Positions 36,006-50,098 of a stretch of 64,000 nt of DNA are shown one piece after another. Made by a program: the position numbers and the translations under genes. This stretch comes from Bacillus manliponensis (GTDB lineage Bacteria > Bacillota > Bacilli > Bacillales > Bacillaceae_G): positions 78,593-142,592 of the forward strand of contig NZ_JOTN01000011.1 in NCBI RefSeq assembly GCF_000712595.1, in the 5' to 3' direction. Within the stretch, counting starts at the first letter, position 1, and each line of letters opens with the position of its first letter. The notes beneath the pieces were generated by a model. It searched no databases. It was not told the origin of the DNA and worked only from the letters and a program-made list of their open reading frames with translations.

Positions 36006-39000
36006 TTAAACTAACGCTCCATCATGTCCAAGTTTATACCCATTCACAACTGTATTTGCCGCCATTGAGCCGTTATTGTAAAGGTAATACCATTTACCCC
36101 CTACAAAAATCCAGCCTGTTTGCATTGCTCCACTATTATCTAAATAGTACCATTTTCCTCCTGTAGACACCCAGCCCGTCTTCATTGCCCCACTATTATC
36201 TAAGTAGTACCATTTTCCTCCCGTAAATGCCCAGCCTGTTTGCATTGCTCCGCTATTATCTAAGTAGTACCATTTCCCTCCTGTAGACACCCAGCCTGTT
36301 TGCATTACGCCATTATCATTTAAGTAATACCACTTATTCCCTGTAGATACCCAGCCTGTTTGCTTCGCACCGTTATCACCGTAGTAGTACCATGCACCTT
36401 GATCATAGACCCATCCTGATGCACCCTTTGTAATTTGAATTTCTTCTACAGTTTTATTACCACTAATATCTACAAGTTCGATTTTGAATGTATTCACACC
36501 ATCTTTTAATGGTATTGTAATATCTTCAACAGTATGTTTAAATGATCTCATTTCATATGGATCTTCAAACACATGGACATATTCTTCACTGCCGTTTACA
36601 TATAAACGTGCTTCATCGAAATTATCTTCAATTGCTACACTAATCTTCGCTGAATCTTCATTTTTACCAGCATATTTAGGTGCTTTTACGACAGAAAGTT
36701 TAGGTGCTTTCGTATCAACGATAAAATGACGCTCAATAGAAAAGTCGTTTCCAGAACCATCCTTTGCATATATATCTACAGCATGCACACCATCTTCAAA
36801 TGGCAAAGCCGTTTTAAATGAGTATAAGCTTCCTTTCTCATCCGGCTTTAATTGAGCAGCTTGTCCATCAATTTTAAATTCAACAATACCAGACTCATCC
36901 GATACATTTCCTTCAAATACAACATCTTTTGTATTCCAGTTTGTCCAAGTTTCCGGAGATGTTAAATTAATGACTGGAGCGTTGCTTTCTTTTTTGTCAT
37001 TTACAAACGATACCGTCGCATTATTTGCATAGTCAAATGCGATAACTGCTACATGTAATCCTGCTGGTACATCTTCTGGTAACGTAAATTTCTTTGTATC
37101 CGGCGCTAACATTTCCGGGAATACTTTCGCAACATTTCCAGCTTTATCAACGTAAGCTACACGTAAATAATTTACACCTATTCCATTGTCGTGTGATCCG
37201 ATAAGCACATCTCCATTGTCAATAAATGATGTAATAACTGGCGCTTTCGTATCAACGACCACTGGGTACTTCACTGTTTGTTCTTTTCCATTTAATGTTC
37301 CTTTTAATTGAATATAATACGTGCCATCTGGTGCTACTTTATTATTCAACTTACCATCCCATGCATTTTTGTCTGAGATATAAAATTGTCTGTCTGGTCG
37401 ACTTCCATCAAGGTTCTTTCTTAAAAATTCTTCTGTACGAATCTTTCTTAAAATTTTCCCTTTTTCATCTACAACAGAAACTTCTAGCTTTTCTACATTA
37501 CGTAGTAAAGAGAATGCCGGTGTTACACTATCATTTAGTTCATCACCATTTGGAGAAATTGCAACTTTATCTTTATGAAGTTGCTTTGTCACTTCATTTT
37601 TCCCCAAGTAAATACCCTTTTCATTCACTAAACCTGCACGACCATAGTATGATTTATCATCGTACACACTGTTATCAAAAATAGGAGCTTGATTCCAGTC
37701 CCCTTTAAATCCAACAAACGGCACATGTAATGTTGGTTGATTATCTTTGTTTTCCGCTTCTAATTTAATAAATCCTTCCACGAAATATCCATTCGGGAAT
37801 ACTGTTTCTGGTGTTACTTGTTTCGATAACGAAGAATCAAGAACTGTCACTTTTGATAAATCTATCGTTACATCAAAAGATTTTGTTTCGCCAGCTTCTA
37901 CTTTCACTGTTGATGGTGCATTTACTTTCGCCCCTTTTAATTCTTGTGGCTCAAGCGCCATACGGTCAATACCATCTGCTTCTTTCACAACTAAATCCGT
38001 TTGTACATTTCCATTTACATGATACGTTAACGCTTTATCACTAAAGTTTTCAACAGCTAACGTAAACGTGGCAGTGTTTCCTTTCATTTCTTTTAAAGCA
38101 ACTTTTGCTTCACCTGTTTTTTTGTTGTACACCATAGCTGGTGTTTCTACAGCCGCATGAAGTTGCATCAGTCCAGCTCCCTCACGGCGCGGGGACACAT
38201 AATTTTCTACACCTAATTGTGTATTATAAGGACCCTTCTCTAACACTGGCTTAGAAGTATTCATTAATAGGTTTTTTGCACGTAATACTTTCTTCTCACC
38301 TGTTAATTTAAATTCTTTCTCTACACGCTCAAGAACAAGTGCAGAACCCCCCGCTACATGTGGCGCTGCCATAGATGTACCGTTCATTAAACCGTAGCGA
38401 TTATCATTAAGCGTCGAATAAATATTTCCGCCTGGCGCTGCAATCTCCGGTTTAAAATCTAAGCTTGGTGTTACGCCCCATGATGTAAAATCAGACATTT
38501 CACCAGCTGTTTTATTTACGATTTCTACACGGGAGCCATCAAATGTAACCGATGCTTTCTTTCCAGTTGTTAATAATTCTTTTAATTTATTTCCATCTTT
38601 CACACTTACAGAAGCAAGCGGGATTTTCGGATTATCTAGCGCCATTGATACATAGTCACCATGAGCAATACGTGGGCGCACAATAACACCAGCAGCTCCT
38701 TTTTCCTCTGCTTTCTTTTGAATTTCTGTGTAATTTGGGTTTGCTGTATCACGAATTGCTACAACAATTTTTCCTGTTACATCTTTTCCTTCATAGTCTT
38801 TTTCAGCACCGTCACCAACATATACAAGCTCTACTTCTTGACCTTTCAATGTATCTAAGAAATTAGGTCCAGATTGTGCTTTCCAGCCAAATTTAATAGC
38901 CTCTGCTCCGCCTACTTTCACTTGCATTCCGTCTAATTGAATATGAGTATTTTCAACAGAAGCAACTTGTAAAGAGTTATGTGCAATACCTGGCGAACCA

Positions 39001-40154
39001 ACTGTACCATAATCAGGGTTAGACGCATACGGTACATTCGCTCCTTCACCAGTATATGCTGAGTTTCCAGCCGAAATAGACATAACAATTCCATTATCAA
39101 TGGCATTTTGAATTGCTTCAGCTTCCGGATTACTATCAATAACGAATCCAGCAGGTGATCCTAAACTCATATTCACAACATCTGCGCCTAATTTAATCGC
39201 GTCATCAATCGCTTTAATATAAATATCACCAAATGTAGAACCATAGTTTGGATCGTTACTAAATACTTTCATCCCTAAAATTTGTGCCTCAGGTGCAACT
39301 CCTTTAATACCACCTGTTTTTTCATCACCATTTGCAGCGACAGTTCCAGACACGTGCTGACCATGCATACTTGCTCCCGGTCCTACATCACGCACTTCTG
39401 CATTATTATCAAAATAGTTATACCCGTAAGGAACTTTATCCGTGTAGTACTTACCCTTCATATCATTTTTATCAACTGTTAAAGCTACATTTTCTTTCGT
39501 TAAACTAGCTTTAGACGCATTTGATAGTTTCATATCTTTATGGTTATAATCAATACCTGAGTCAATAACAGCTACAACCATACCTTGTCCTGTATATCCA
39601 TAATCTCCCCACGTTTGTTGGGATTGAACCATCTCATTACTTGTAATCATATCTGGCTTTACTTCTGGGCGATTATATTCGTTTACAATATGTACACTTT
39701 CTACTTCTGAAAGACTTTGTATCTTTTGAATTTCTCCTGCTTTTACACTTCCACTAAAACCATTATATACAGTATCAAAATTTTCCTCATAGGACATTTT
39801 GATTCCTTCTTTTTTCATCTTGTTCTTTACACTATTTTGCTTATTTTGCACTTGGTTTTGAATCTGCTCTTTTTTACTTTTAGAAATTTTTGCGTAGTCT
39901 AGTCCTTTTCCTTGTGCATATTCAAGAACAGACTTCTCCTTCAATTTTACGATAACTCGTACTTCTTCTTTTTCATTAAACTGTACATCAGGAGTAGCAT
40001 TGTTAGCCACTTGCTGCTTCAACGCTTCTGTTACATTTGCTATTTGCTTCTCTTGCCCCGTTTCATTTGTTTCTGCAAATGCAGTTGTTGAAAGTAACAA
40101 AGGTACTGTAGTTAGCGCAGCTACAAGCGCTTTATTTTTCTTTTTTTGTCCCAT
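36006..40154 (-). CDS. Large secreted subtilase with cell-wall-binding repeats
   Basis: This 1382-residue S8 protease has a signal peptide (1-27, ending TTAFA), an I9-type propeptide (about 60-160), and a catalytic domain with D198 (VIDSGID), H267 (HGQHVSG) and the serine in GTSMAAPHVAGG (about residue 590). A PA insert (about 420-540) sits inside it. Fn3-like domains follow, as in lactocepin, C5a peptidase and Vpr. The C-terminus has six 20-residue GW repeats (GWVSTGGKWYYLDNSGAMQT type) and a seventh partial one, the choline-binding/CW_1 pattern that holds proteins on wall polymers. No LPXTG is seen. ATG 40154 follows GGGGGAAAG; a TGTCGAA lies 48 bases upstream. Confidence 0.93.
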   Translation of the reverse strand: MGQKKKNKALVAALTTVPLLLSTTAFAETNETGQEKQIANVTEALKQQVANNATPDVQFNEKEEVRVIVKLKEKSVLEYAQGKGLDYAKISKSKKEQIQNQVQNKQNSVKNKMKKEGIKMSYEENFDTVYNGFSGSVKAGEIQKIQSLSEVESVHIVNEYNRPEVKPDMITSNEMVQSQQTWGDYGYTGQGMVVAVIDSGIDYNHKDMKLSNASKASLTKENVALTVDKNDMKGKYYTDKVPYGYNYFDNNAEVRDVGPGASMHGQHVSGTVAANGDEKTGGIKGVAPEAQILGMKVFSNDPNYGSTFGDIYIKAIDDAIKLGADVVNMSLGSPAGFVIDSNPEAEAIQNAIDNGIVMSISAGNSAYTGEGANVPYASNPDYGTVGSPGIAHNSLQVASVENTHIQLDGMQVKVGGAEAIKFGWKAQSGPNFLDTLKGQEVELVYVGDGAEKDYEGKDVTGKIVVAIRDTANPNYTEIQKKAEEKGAAGVIVRPRIAHGDYVSMALDNPKIPLASVSVKDGNKLKELLTTGKKASVTFDGSRVEIVNKTAGEMSDFTSWGVTPSLDFKPEIAAPGGNIYSTLNDNRYGLMNGTSMAAPHVAGGSALVLERVEKEFKLTGEKKVLRAKNLLMNTSKPVLEKGPYNTQLGVENYVSPRREGAGLMQLHAAVETPAMVYNKKTGEAKVALKEMKGNTATFTLAVENFSDKALTYHVNGNVQTDLVVKEADGIDRMALEPQELKGAKVNAPSTVKVEAGETKSFDVTIDLSKVTVLDSSLSKQVTPETVFPNGYFVEGFIKLEAENKDNQPTLHVPFVGFKGDWNQAPIFDNSVYDDKSYYGRAGLVNEKGIYLGKNEVTKQLHKDKVAISPNGDELNDSVTPAFSLLRNVEKLEVSVVDEKGKILRKIRTEEFLRKNLDGSRPDRQFYISDKNAWDGKLNNKVAPDGTYYIQLKGTLNGKEQTVKYPVVVDTKAPVITSFIDNGDVLIGSHDNGIGVNYLRVAYVDKAGNVAKVFPEMLAPDTKKFTLPEDVPAGLHVAVIAFDYANNATVSFVNDKKESNAPVINLTSPETWTNWNTKDVVFEGNVSDESGIVEFKIDGQAAQLKPDEKGSLYSFKTALPFEDGVHAVDIYAKDGSGNDFSIERHFIVDTKAPKLSVVKAPKYAGKNEDSAKISVAIEDNFDEARLYVNGSEEYVHVFEDPYEMRSFKHTVEDITIPLKDGVNTFKIELVDISGNKTVEEIQITKGASGWVYDQGAWYYYGDNGAKQTGWVSTGNKWYYLNDNGVMQTGWVSTGGKWYYLDNSGAMQTGWAFTGGKWYYLDNSGAMKTGWVSTGGKWYYLDNSGAMQTGWIFVGGKWYYLYNNGSMAANTVVNGYKLGHDGALV
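36030..36420 (-). repeat. 60-base coding repeats of the protease C-terminus
   Basis: Six tandem 60-base units encode the GW repeats. Four of them are nearly identical at DNA level, including third codon positions, so they were copied or homogenised recently. Copy number may vary between strains. Confidence 0.8.
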
Positions 40155-40201
40155 AACGTCTTTCCCCCATTAAATGTAATAAATAGTTTCCACAATGCAG
40201 T

Positions 40202-40208
40202 TTCGACA
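40202..40208 (-). promoter_or_regulatory. Candidate Spo0A box upstream of the large protease
   Basis: The minus strand reads AAAAAATGTCGAAACTG, containing a perfect TGTCGAA, 48 bases before the start codon. Confidence 0.4.
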
Positions 40209-40333
40209 TTTTTTGCGAAAAACTAAGTGTTTAGAATATATATTATTTTCTTACAATTGTAAATACATTTCGATAAATTCACGTAAAATAAATCTGTTTT
40301 TTCTATTAATCAGATTTTTTGTTTATACAAATT

Positions 40334-40376
40334 AAAAAACAGAGAAATTAATAACACTTCAACTTCTCTGTTTTTT
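40334..40376 (-). terminator. Terminator of the hut operon
   Basis: The stem AAAAAACAGAGAA/TTCTCTGTTTTTT (40334-40346 with 40364-40376) follows hutG. Confidence 0.75.
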
Positions 40377-40382
40377 TATTCT

Positions 40383-45827
<5,445 letters not shown>

Positions 45828-45840
45828 CATTTTCCTCCTA

Positions 45841-45903
45841 AAAAAGCAAACGGGGGCCTTATCTCTTTAAGACAGACTCCTGTCCTAAAAAGTTAAGGCC
45901 CCC
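45841..45903 (-). terminator. HutP-controlled attenuator between hutP and hutH
   Basis: The stem GGGGGCCTTA/TAAGGCCCCC (45894-45903 with 45852-45861) is followed on the minus strand by a T run, and encloses a small GACAG/CTGTC stem. As in B. subtilis, HutP bound to histidine should prevent this terminator from forming; NAG triplets such as TAG occur just upstream. Confidence 0.8.
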
Positions 45904-45935
45904 TATTCACTAATTAACTATGGGCAGTTTTTTAT

Positions 45936-46376
45936 TTAAATATGATTAATCCCTAATCCAATCGCCTCATGCTCTGATCCTTTTACAGGTGCACCTATCG
46001 TACCGTATAATGCAACGGCAATCCATTCGCCTTCTTTTGCACCATCGTATGGCGTGCCACGCACAATGGCAAATCGAAGTCCTACCGTACGAAGAACGTC
46101 TGCTAACTGAATTTGTCCTCTCGTTACTCCGTACAGCGCTTCCATTATGGCATGATAAAGCGCATGTGTTTCTCTGTAAACGTCTGTTTCAATAACATGG
46201 TTACTACGCGCTGCTGTTTCCATCGCGGCAACAACTTTTTGCGAATTCATTGAACCAACTTTCCCTGTACAATACTTCCAACCTTTTGGGATTGTTAAAA
46301 CAGGATGTTCTCCTTCCTCCGCAAGTGCAAGTAGCATCGCCATGCGACCAATTCGATGTGTTCCATGAAGAAGCAT
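45936..46376 (-). CDS. hutP: Hut operon antiterminator
   Basis: This 146-residue RNA-binding protein forms hexamers that, with L-histidine and Mg, bind UAG-type triplets in the hut leader. The conserved histidine pair is near [19 protein letters not shown]. It is the promoter-proximal gene. ATG 46376 follows AAGGAAAGAGAG. Confidence 0.95.
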   Translation of the reverse strand: MLLHGTHRIGRMAMLLALAEEGEHPVLTIPKGWKYCTGKVGSMNSQKVVAAMETAARSNHVIETDVYRETHALYHAIMEALYGVTRGQIQLADVLRTVGLRFAIVRGTPYDGAKEGEWIAVALYGTIGAPVKGSEHEAIGLGINHI

Positions 46377-46422
46377 GTGACTCTCTCTTTCCTTTTGAAT
46401 TATTTGAATATTACTTAATTTA

Positions 46423-46451
46423 AGAATATATGAAAATACTTTTTACGTCAA
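46423..46451 (-). promoter_or_regulatory. Promoter of the hut operon
   Basis: On the minus strand TTGACG (46446-46451) and TATTCT (46423-46428) are exactly 17 bases apart, 47 bases before hutP. Confidence 0.7.
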
Positions 46452-46498
46452 TGGTTTACAAGCATAATTCATATAAAATATTTTTATTCCCAAACCTA

Positions 46499-47065
46499 TC
46501 AGTCTTGTAACACTCTCTCCATTACAATATTTCTTTTTCCACGATAAAAATTACACTTATGCTCGGCATTTACTCCAAAATAATCTGCTATTACAAGTCC
46601 AAACTCTACAAAAGCGTGACCTTGCGCCGTAATAATATTTTTATGCTGAACTATATCTTCGTAAACGAAATGTTCTTTTGAAAAACAATCTAGTTCCCTA
46701 TAATTTAATGTTACTGTATAGGGGTGCTGATTAAGAACACCTGCATTCGCAAAAACAAATGGTCCCGCACATATTGCAGCTATTAACTTCTCTTTTTTAT
46801 ATAACTGACGCACAAGTTCACATAAGCCTTCTGAATCTTTCAAATGAACGACATCGCCTCCCGGAATAATCATCCCTTCATAGTCATCTACACAGATGTC
46901 ACTTAATTCATAATGTGGTTTCACCTGTAATCCTGTTTCACTCTTAACGATATCCTTTGTTAACCCAACTGTATCCACCACATAATCATTTCTTAAAACA
47001 GAAGTAGCTACTGTTATTTCAAACTCTGCAAAAGAAGGATAAACTAACATTAATATTTTCTTCAT
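46499..47065 (-). CDS. DJ-1/PfpI family protein
   Basis: This 188-residue protein has the class I glutamine-amidotransferase-like fold with nucleophile cysteine in AAICAGPFVFA and the glutamate in PSFAEFEI. Family members act as glyoxalase, chaperone or protease; the role here is not evident. The start is ATG 47065. Confidence 0.87.
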   Translation of the reverse strand: MKKILMLVYPSFAEFEITVATSVLRNDYVVDTVGLTKDIVKSETGLQVKPHYELSDICVDDYEGMIIPGGDVVHLKDSEGLCELVRQLYKKEKLIAAICAGPFVFANAGVLNQHPYTVTLNYRELDCFSKEHFVYEDIVQHKNIITAQGHAFVEFGLVIADYFGVNAEHKCNFYRGKRNIVMERVLQD

Positions 47066-47175
47066 CGATTTATACGCTCCTATTTCTATTATGGTGACTA
47101 GAATTCTTCACTCTTTGACATTTCTCCTCTTCCATTTAATTGATAATTCCAAACAATAAACAAATAAATTCTCGG

Positions 47176-47204
47176 TTGTTTCCTCTTTCTATCTCCCTTA
47201 TAAT
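47176..47204 (+). promoter_or_regulatory. Promoter of a candidate small RNA
   Basis: TTGTTT (47176-47181) and TATAAT (47199-47204) are exactly 17 bases apart. No gene with a ribosome binding site starts soon after; a strong terminator follows 36 bases later. Confidence 0.55.
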
Positions 47205-47210
47205 AAAAAT

Positions 47211-47276
47211 AGAGATGAAATTGAACGTATTTTCCGCGATGTAAGCTTGGCTATTTCCAAGCTTACATTATTTTTT
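47211..47276 (+). ncRNA. Candidate small RNA or attenuated leader
   Basis: From the likely start near 47211 the transcript would run about 66 bases to an intrinsic terminator: stem TGTAAGCTTGG/CCAAGCTTACA (47240-47250 with 47257-47267) and then a T-rich tail. A nine-codon frame (MKLNVFSAM, 47214-47243) ends where the stem begins, but its ribosome binding site is poor. It could be a free small RNA or a premature terminator for the gene at 47363. Confidence 0.45.
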
Positions 47277-47362
47277 GCTTTCCCTTTTCTCAAAAAAAGG
47301 GTATACTTAAAGAGAACGTATGTTCCTTTTCATTACATATAGTAAGGAGTTTGGATGATAAA

Positions 47363-47662
47363 ATGGTATACGACACAAAGGTACGATCATGGAATGAAAC
47401 ATTGCAGCAATTACAAAAACGTTATACTGGTAAGCCAGTTACAAAGCGCAGTTTATTTGAAGAAACAGAACTTATGAACTTCTTTCAAAATAATGACTAC
47501 ATTGCTCTTCCAACGCATATTAGCGGCTTATCAACAGCTCGCTTTACTTCTTACTCTATTTTCACTACTGAGGATAAAAATCGAAAAGTTGGTACACTCA
47601 TCATTGAATATTTTGAAGATGATGCTGAAATATTACGTATTGAACAACTATACTTTGTATAA
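47363..47662 (+). CDS. Hypothetical protein
   Basis: This 99-residue soluble protein is not recognised; it has a mixed fold with a C-terminal strand region (VGTLIIEYFEDDAEILRIEQ). The start is unclear: ATG 47363 lies 13 bases after AAGGAG, while TTG 47351 is too close to it. A clean terminator follows. Confidence 0.7.
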   Translation: MVYDTKVRSWNETLQQLQKRYTGKPVTKRSLFEETELMNFFQNNDYIALPTHISGLSTARFTSYSIFTTEDKNRKVGTLIIEYFEDDAEILRIEQLYFV

Positions 47663-47692
47663 GAAAGCTTGACCAATTGGTCAAGCTTTCTT
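47661..47692 (+). terminator. Terminator of the gene at 47363
   Basis: The stem AAGAAAGCTTGACC/GGTCAAGCTTTCTT begins at the stop codon. Confidence 0.8.
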
Positions 47693-47720
47693 GCTTTCTA
47701 TAAATCTCGTTAGTTATAAT
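47691..47720 (+). promoter_or_regulatory. Promoter before the DUF2621 leader
   Basis: TTGCTT (47691-47696) and TATAAT (47715-47720) are 18 bases apart. The predicted leader is about 235 bases long. Confidence 0.5.
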
Positions 47721-47756
47721 ATAATTAGTATAAATTCATTTTGAAAAAGATAAACC

Positions 47757-47826
47757 CTCTCTTTTTCAATAAAAGAGAGCGCCTAGCTATGTGTAGCAAC
47801 GGTCAGGACCCTTTCTACCCACGCTA
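47757..47826 (+). ncRNA. Structured 5' leader of the DUF2621 gene
   Basis: A perfect 9-base stem (47757-47765 with 47771-47779) is followed by an interrupted long stem pairing TAGC/GCTA (47784-47787 with 47823-47826) and GTAG/CTAC (47793-47796 with 47815-47818). This encloses the small stem GGTC/GACC (47801-47804 with 47807-47810). It matches no riboswitch class I know. It may be a cis-regulatory RNA. Confidence 0.4.
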
Positions 47827-47961
47827 TATGTTTTCAAACAAAAGGAGCAAGTGAGAGCTTTCCTCTTACTCTTTACTAACTGTCTAAAAGTGAACGCAAA
47901 GTTATACAAAAAGAAATCATATGTATTACATACAAAACATTTAAATAAAGGAGGGGTTATA

Positions 47962-48393
47962 TTGCTTGAAGGGTGGTTTAGTTGGTTTATTGTTATATGG
48001 ACTATCATTTTATTAGGCCTTATGTCTATTGGTGGATATTTTATGTTCCGAAAATTCTTAAAACGATTACCAAAAGAAGATGGTATGTCCATTTTAGATT
48101 GGGAACAACATTATATCGACCAAACACGGCACTTATGGTCAGATGAGCAAAAAGCTTTATTAGAAGAATTAGTGAGCCCTGTTCCAGAACTATTCCGTGA
48201 TGTCGCTCGCTCAAAAATCGCCGGAAAAATTGGTGAACTTGCTCTTCATGAAAAAGCAGCAAAAATAACTGAAGATTTAATTATTAAAGGATATATTATG
48301 GCAACACCAAAGCGAGATCATAAGTTTTTAATCAAGAAATTAAAAGAAAAAGAAATTGATTATTCACGTTATCATTCGCTATTAGCAAAATAA
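47962..48393 (+). CDS. yneK: DUF2621 membrane protein (YneK family)
   Basis: This 143-residue protein has one N-terminal membrane segment (residues 5-27) and a cytosolic helical domain (DWEQHYIDQTRHLWSDEQKA). It corresponds to B. subtilis YneK, of unknown function, and lies next to ccdC as there. The start is TTG 47962, set by AAAGGAGGGG seven bases upstream; the longer frame to 47851 has no site. Confidence 0.85.
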   Translation: MLEGWFSWFIVIWTIILLGLMSIGGYFMFRKFLKRLPKEDGMSILDWEQHYIDQTRHLWSDEQKALLEELVSPVPELFRDVARSKIAGKIGELALHEKAAKITEDLIIKGYIMATPKRDHKFLIKKLKEKEIDYSRYHSLLAK

Positions 48394-48396
48394 ATA

Positions 48397-48436
48397 AACA
48401 GAGGCTAGCATTCTTCATTGAATGTTAGCCTCTGTT
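48397..48436. terminator. Bidirectional terminator between yneK and ccdC
   Basis: The stem AACAGAGGCTAGCATT/AATGTTAGCCTCTGTT (one G-T pair) sits between the convergent genes. Confidence 0.8.
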
Positions 48437-48439
48437 CAT

Positions 48440-48946
48440 TTACGTTAATTCCATATCTTTCTCACTATAAACGCCATCTTGTTCTTTCATTTCCCTTTGC
48501 AATTTCGTAAACGAACGGTACATAGCAACCCGCCATGACACAATCATTGCAAAAGCAAGTAAGAAGAACATACCACTAAGTTGACCTAAGTCAATCGATT
48601 GACTTAAATATGTTTTAAAAACGATGCGAGCAACAAGAAGTCCAAGTAAAATAAAAACAAATGATTTTGATCGTTTTAAATAAATTTCTTGTCCGCGCAC
48701 TTCAAATTTCGATGTTTTAATAAGAAAAATCGAAAAAAACAACCCTACCGCAACTGCCTCTAATATTTCAAAAGGTGTGAGGCGAAATTCAGGAACAATA
48801 TACATGAGTGCTCCTGTACTCATAAAGAACGGTGGAAGCACAATTTTTTTCAATGTCGCTGGCTTCTTTGCTGCTTTTAAGCGAACTACCATCGCTCCTA
48901 ACGCCATACAAATTGCAACGATACTTGATAAGAGAACTAAGTTCAT
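48440..48946 (-). CDS. ccdC: CcdC family cytochrome c biogenesis protein (YneJ)
   Basis: This 168-residue protein has five membrane segments and ends in a charged tail (LQREMKEQDGVYSEKDMELT). It matches CcdC (YneJ), which works with CcdA in cytochrome c maturation, although it is dispensable in B. subtilis. It is 89 bases downstream of ccdA; the small yneI gene found between them in B. subtilis is absent. Confidence 0.88.
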   Translation of the reverse strand: MNLVLLSSIVAICMALGAMVVRLKAAKKPATLKKIVLPPFFMSTGALMYIVPEFRLTPFEILEAVAVGLFFSIFLIKTSKFEVRGQEIYLKRSKSFVFILLGLLVARIVFKTYLSQSIDLGQLSGMFFLLAFAMIVSWRVAMYRSFTKLQREMKEQDGVYSEKDMELT

Positions 48947-49035
48947 TCTTTATCATCCTTTTTTGTGGAAATGTCCAAGATATAGTTTTATTATATGCTT
49001 TTCTGTCATTATTTCCAATTTTTCTAGAAGAAAAA

Positions 49036-49743
49036 CTAAAATCCTGTAAATCCACCAAATAAACTAGAAAAGAATATAATAATTTTTGTTAATCCGTCAA
49101 AGTATAATAGTACACCCATCGCAATCATAATGTAACCACCAACTTTTATAAATGATGTACTATTTCTTTTGATCCAGTTCATTTTTGTAATAAAGAATGA
49201 CAATACAAAGAATGGAATTGCAAAGCCAAGTATGTATGCAATCATATACAGCATAGCTGAGTCTGGATTAGTTGCACCAAGGGCAATGACAGCCGCTAAA
49301 ATTGGCCCTGTACATGGTGTCCATCCAGCAGCGAATGCAACCCCTATTAAAATTGACCCAAAATAACCACTCGGTCTATTCTTAAATGTAATCTTCTTGT
49401 CTTGCATTAAAAACTTCGGTTTAAATACGCCAATAATGAAAAGACCAAAGATAACAATAATAATAGCCCCTAATTGACGAATTAAATCTTGATATGTTGT
49501 GAAAAAGTCCCCGATTAAACTCGTTCCAAAACCAATTGCAATAAAAATGATTGAAAATCCAAATAAGAAAAACGCTGTATGTAGCATACTTCGCTTCCGA
49601 AGCATTGCATTCTCTTCTTTCAAATCTGAAATTGACATCCCTGTTATGTACGATAAAAATGCTGGATAAAGTGGTAAACAGCACGGAGAGATAAATGATA
49701 AAAAACCTGCACCAAACGCTAAAAAGATATTTACATCTTGCAT
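49036..49743 (-). CDS. ccdA: Cytochrome c biogenesis protein CcdA
   Basis: This 235-residue, six-segment membrane protein passes reducing power from cytosolic thioredoxin to extracytoplasmic thiol proteins such as ResA and StoA. The two redox cysteines are in [11 protein letters not shown] and [13 protein letters not shown] 49743 follows AAAGGAGGAG. Confidence 0.94.
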   Translation of the reverse strand: MQDVNIFLAFGAGFLSFISPCCLPLYPAFLSYITGMSISDLKEENAMLRKRSMLHTAFFLFGFSIIFIAIGFGTSLIGDFFTTYQDLIRQLGAIIIVIFGLFIIGVFKPKFLMQDKKITFKNRPSGYFGSILIGVAFAAGWTPCTGPILAAVIALGATNPDSAMLYMIAYILGFAIPFFVLSFFITKMNWIKRNSTSFIKVGGYIMIAMGVLLYFDGLTKIIIFFSSLFGGFTGF

Positions 49744-50098
49744 TGTTTCTCCTCCTTTCTTCTACATCATTGTAACAAAATTCATCATAAATAACATAGC
49801 AAAGTAGTGAACTTTCTATTACAGTTAACCCTATCAAAATAGGGAATATTAGCTTTGAAATATTTTTTAAAATGAAAATGATATACATGCAAATCTTTCA
49901 TATACAAGGGTTTCACGATTATTCTTTCATCATTATGCAAAAATAACATGCTTTTATTATCATTCTATAAAATGTCACACTTTTCTTTCAGTTGACCCTC
50001 ATTTTTTAATTTTGTATACTTCCATCTATCGAGATTTGTTCGTTTTGAACAGAAACATTTAGTAGCGAAAACATATAAAATAGATTGGAGGGGTCGGA
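49744..50098. other. Divergent spacer between ccdA and DMT gene
   Basis: No gene seen. It holds a small inverted repeat CCCTAT/ATAGGG (about 49829-49844) upstream of ccdA and the promoter of the DMT gene at 49992-50020. Confidence 0.5.
49992..50020 (+). promoter_or_regulatory. Promoter of the DMT transporter gene
   Basis: TTGACC (49992-49997) and TATACT (50015-50020) are 17 bases apart, 79 bases before the start codon. Confidence 0.65.

Noticed and set aside
36030-36420. Regular 60-base repeats resembling a CRISPR array
   Set aside because: There are no spacers; the units are in frame and encode the GW wall-binding repeats of the protease.
46377-46498. CcpA cre site in the hut promoter region
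   Set aside because: The best stretch (TGGTTTACAAGCA on the plus strand) lacks the central CG of the consensus.
47757-47826. Known riboswitch class in the DUF2621 leader
   Set aside because: The signature loops of the families I know were not found; it is kept only as a structured leader of unknown type.
49421-49888. 155-codon frame overlapping ccdA
   Set aside because: It is an out-of-frame shadow of ccdA without a start site.
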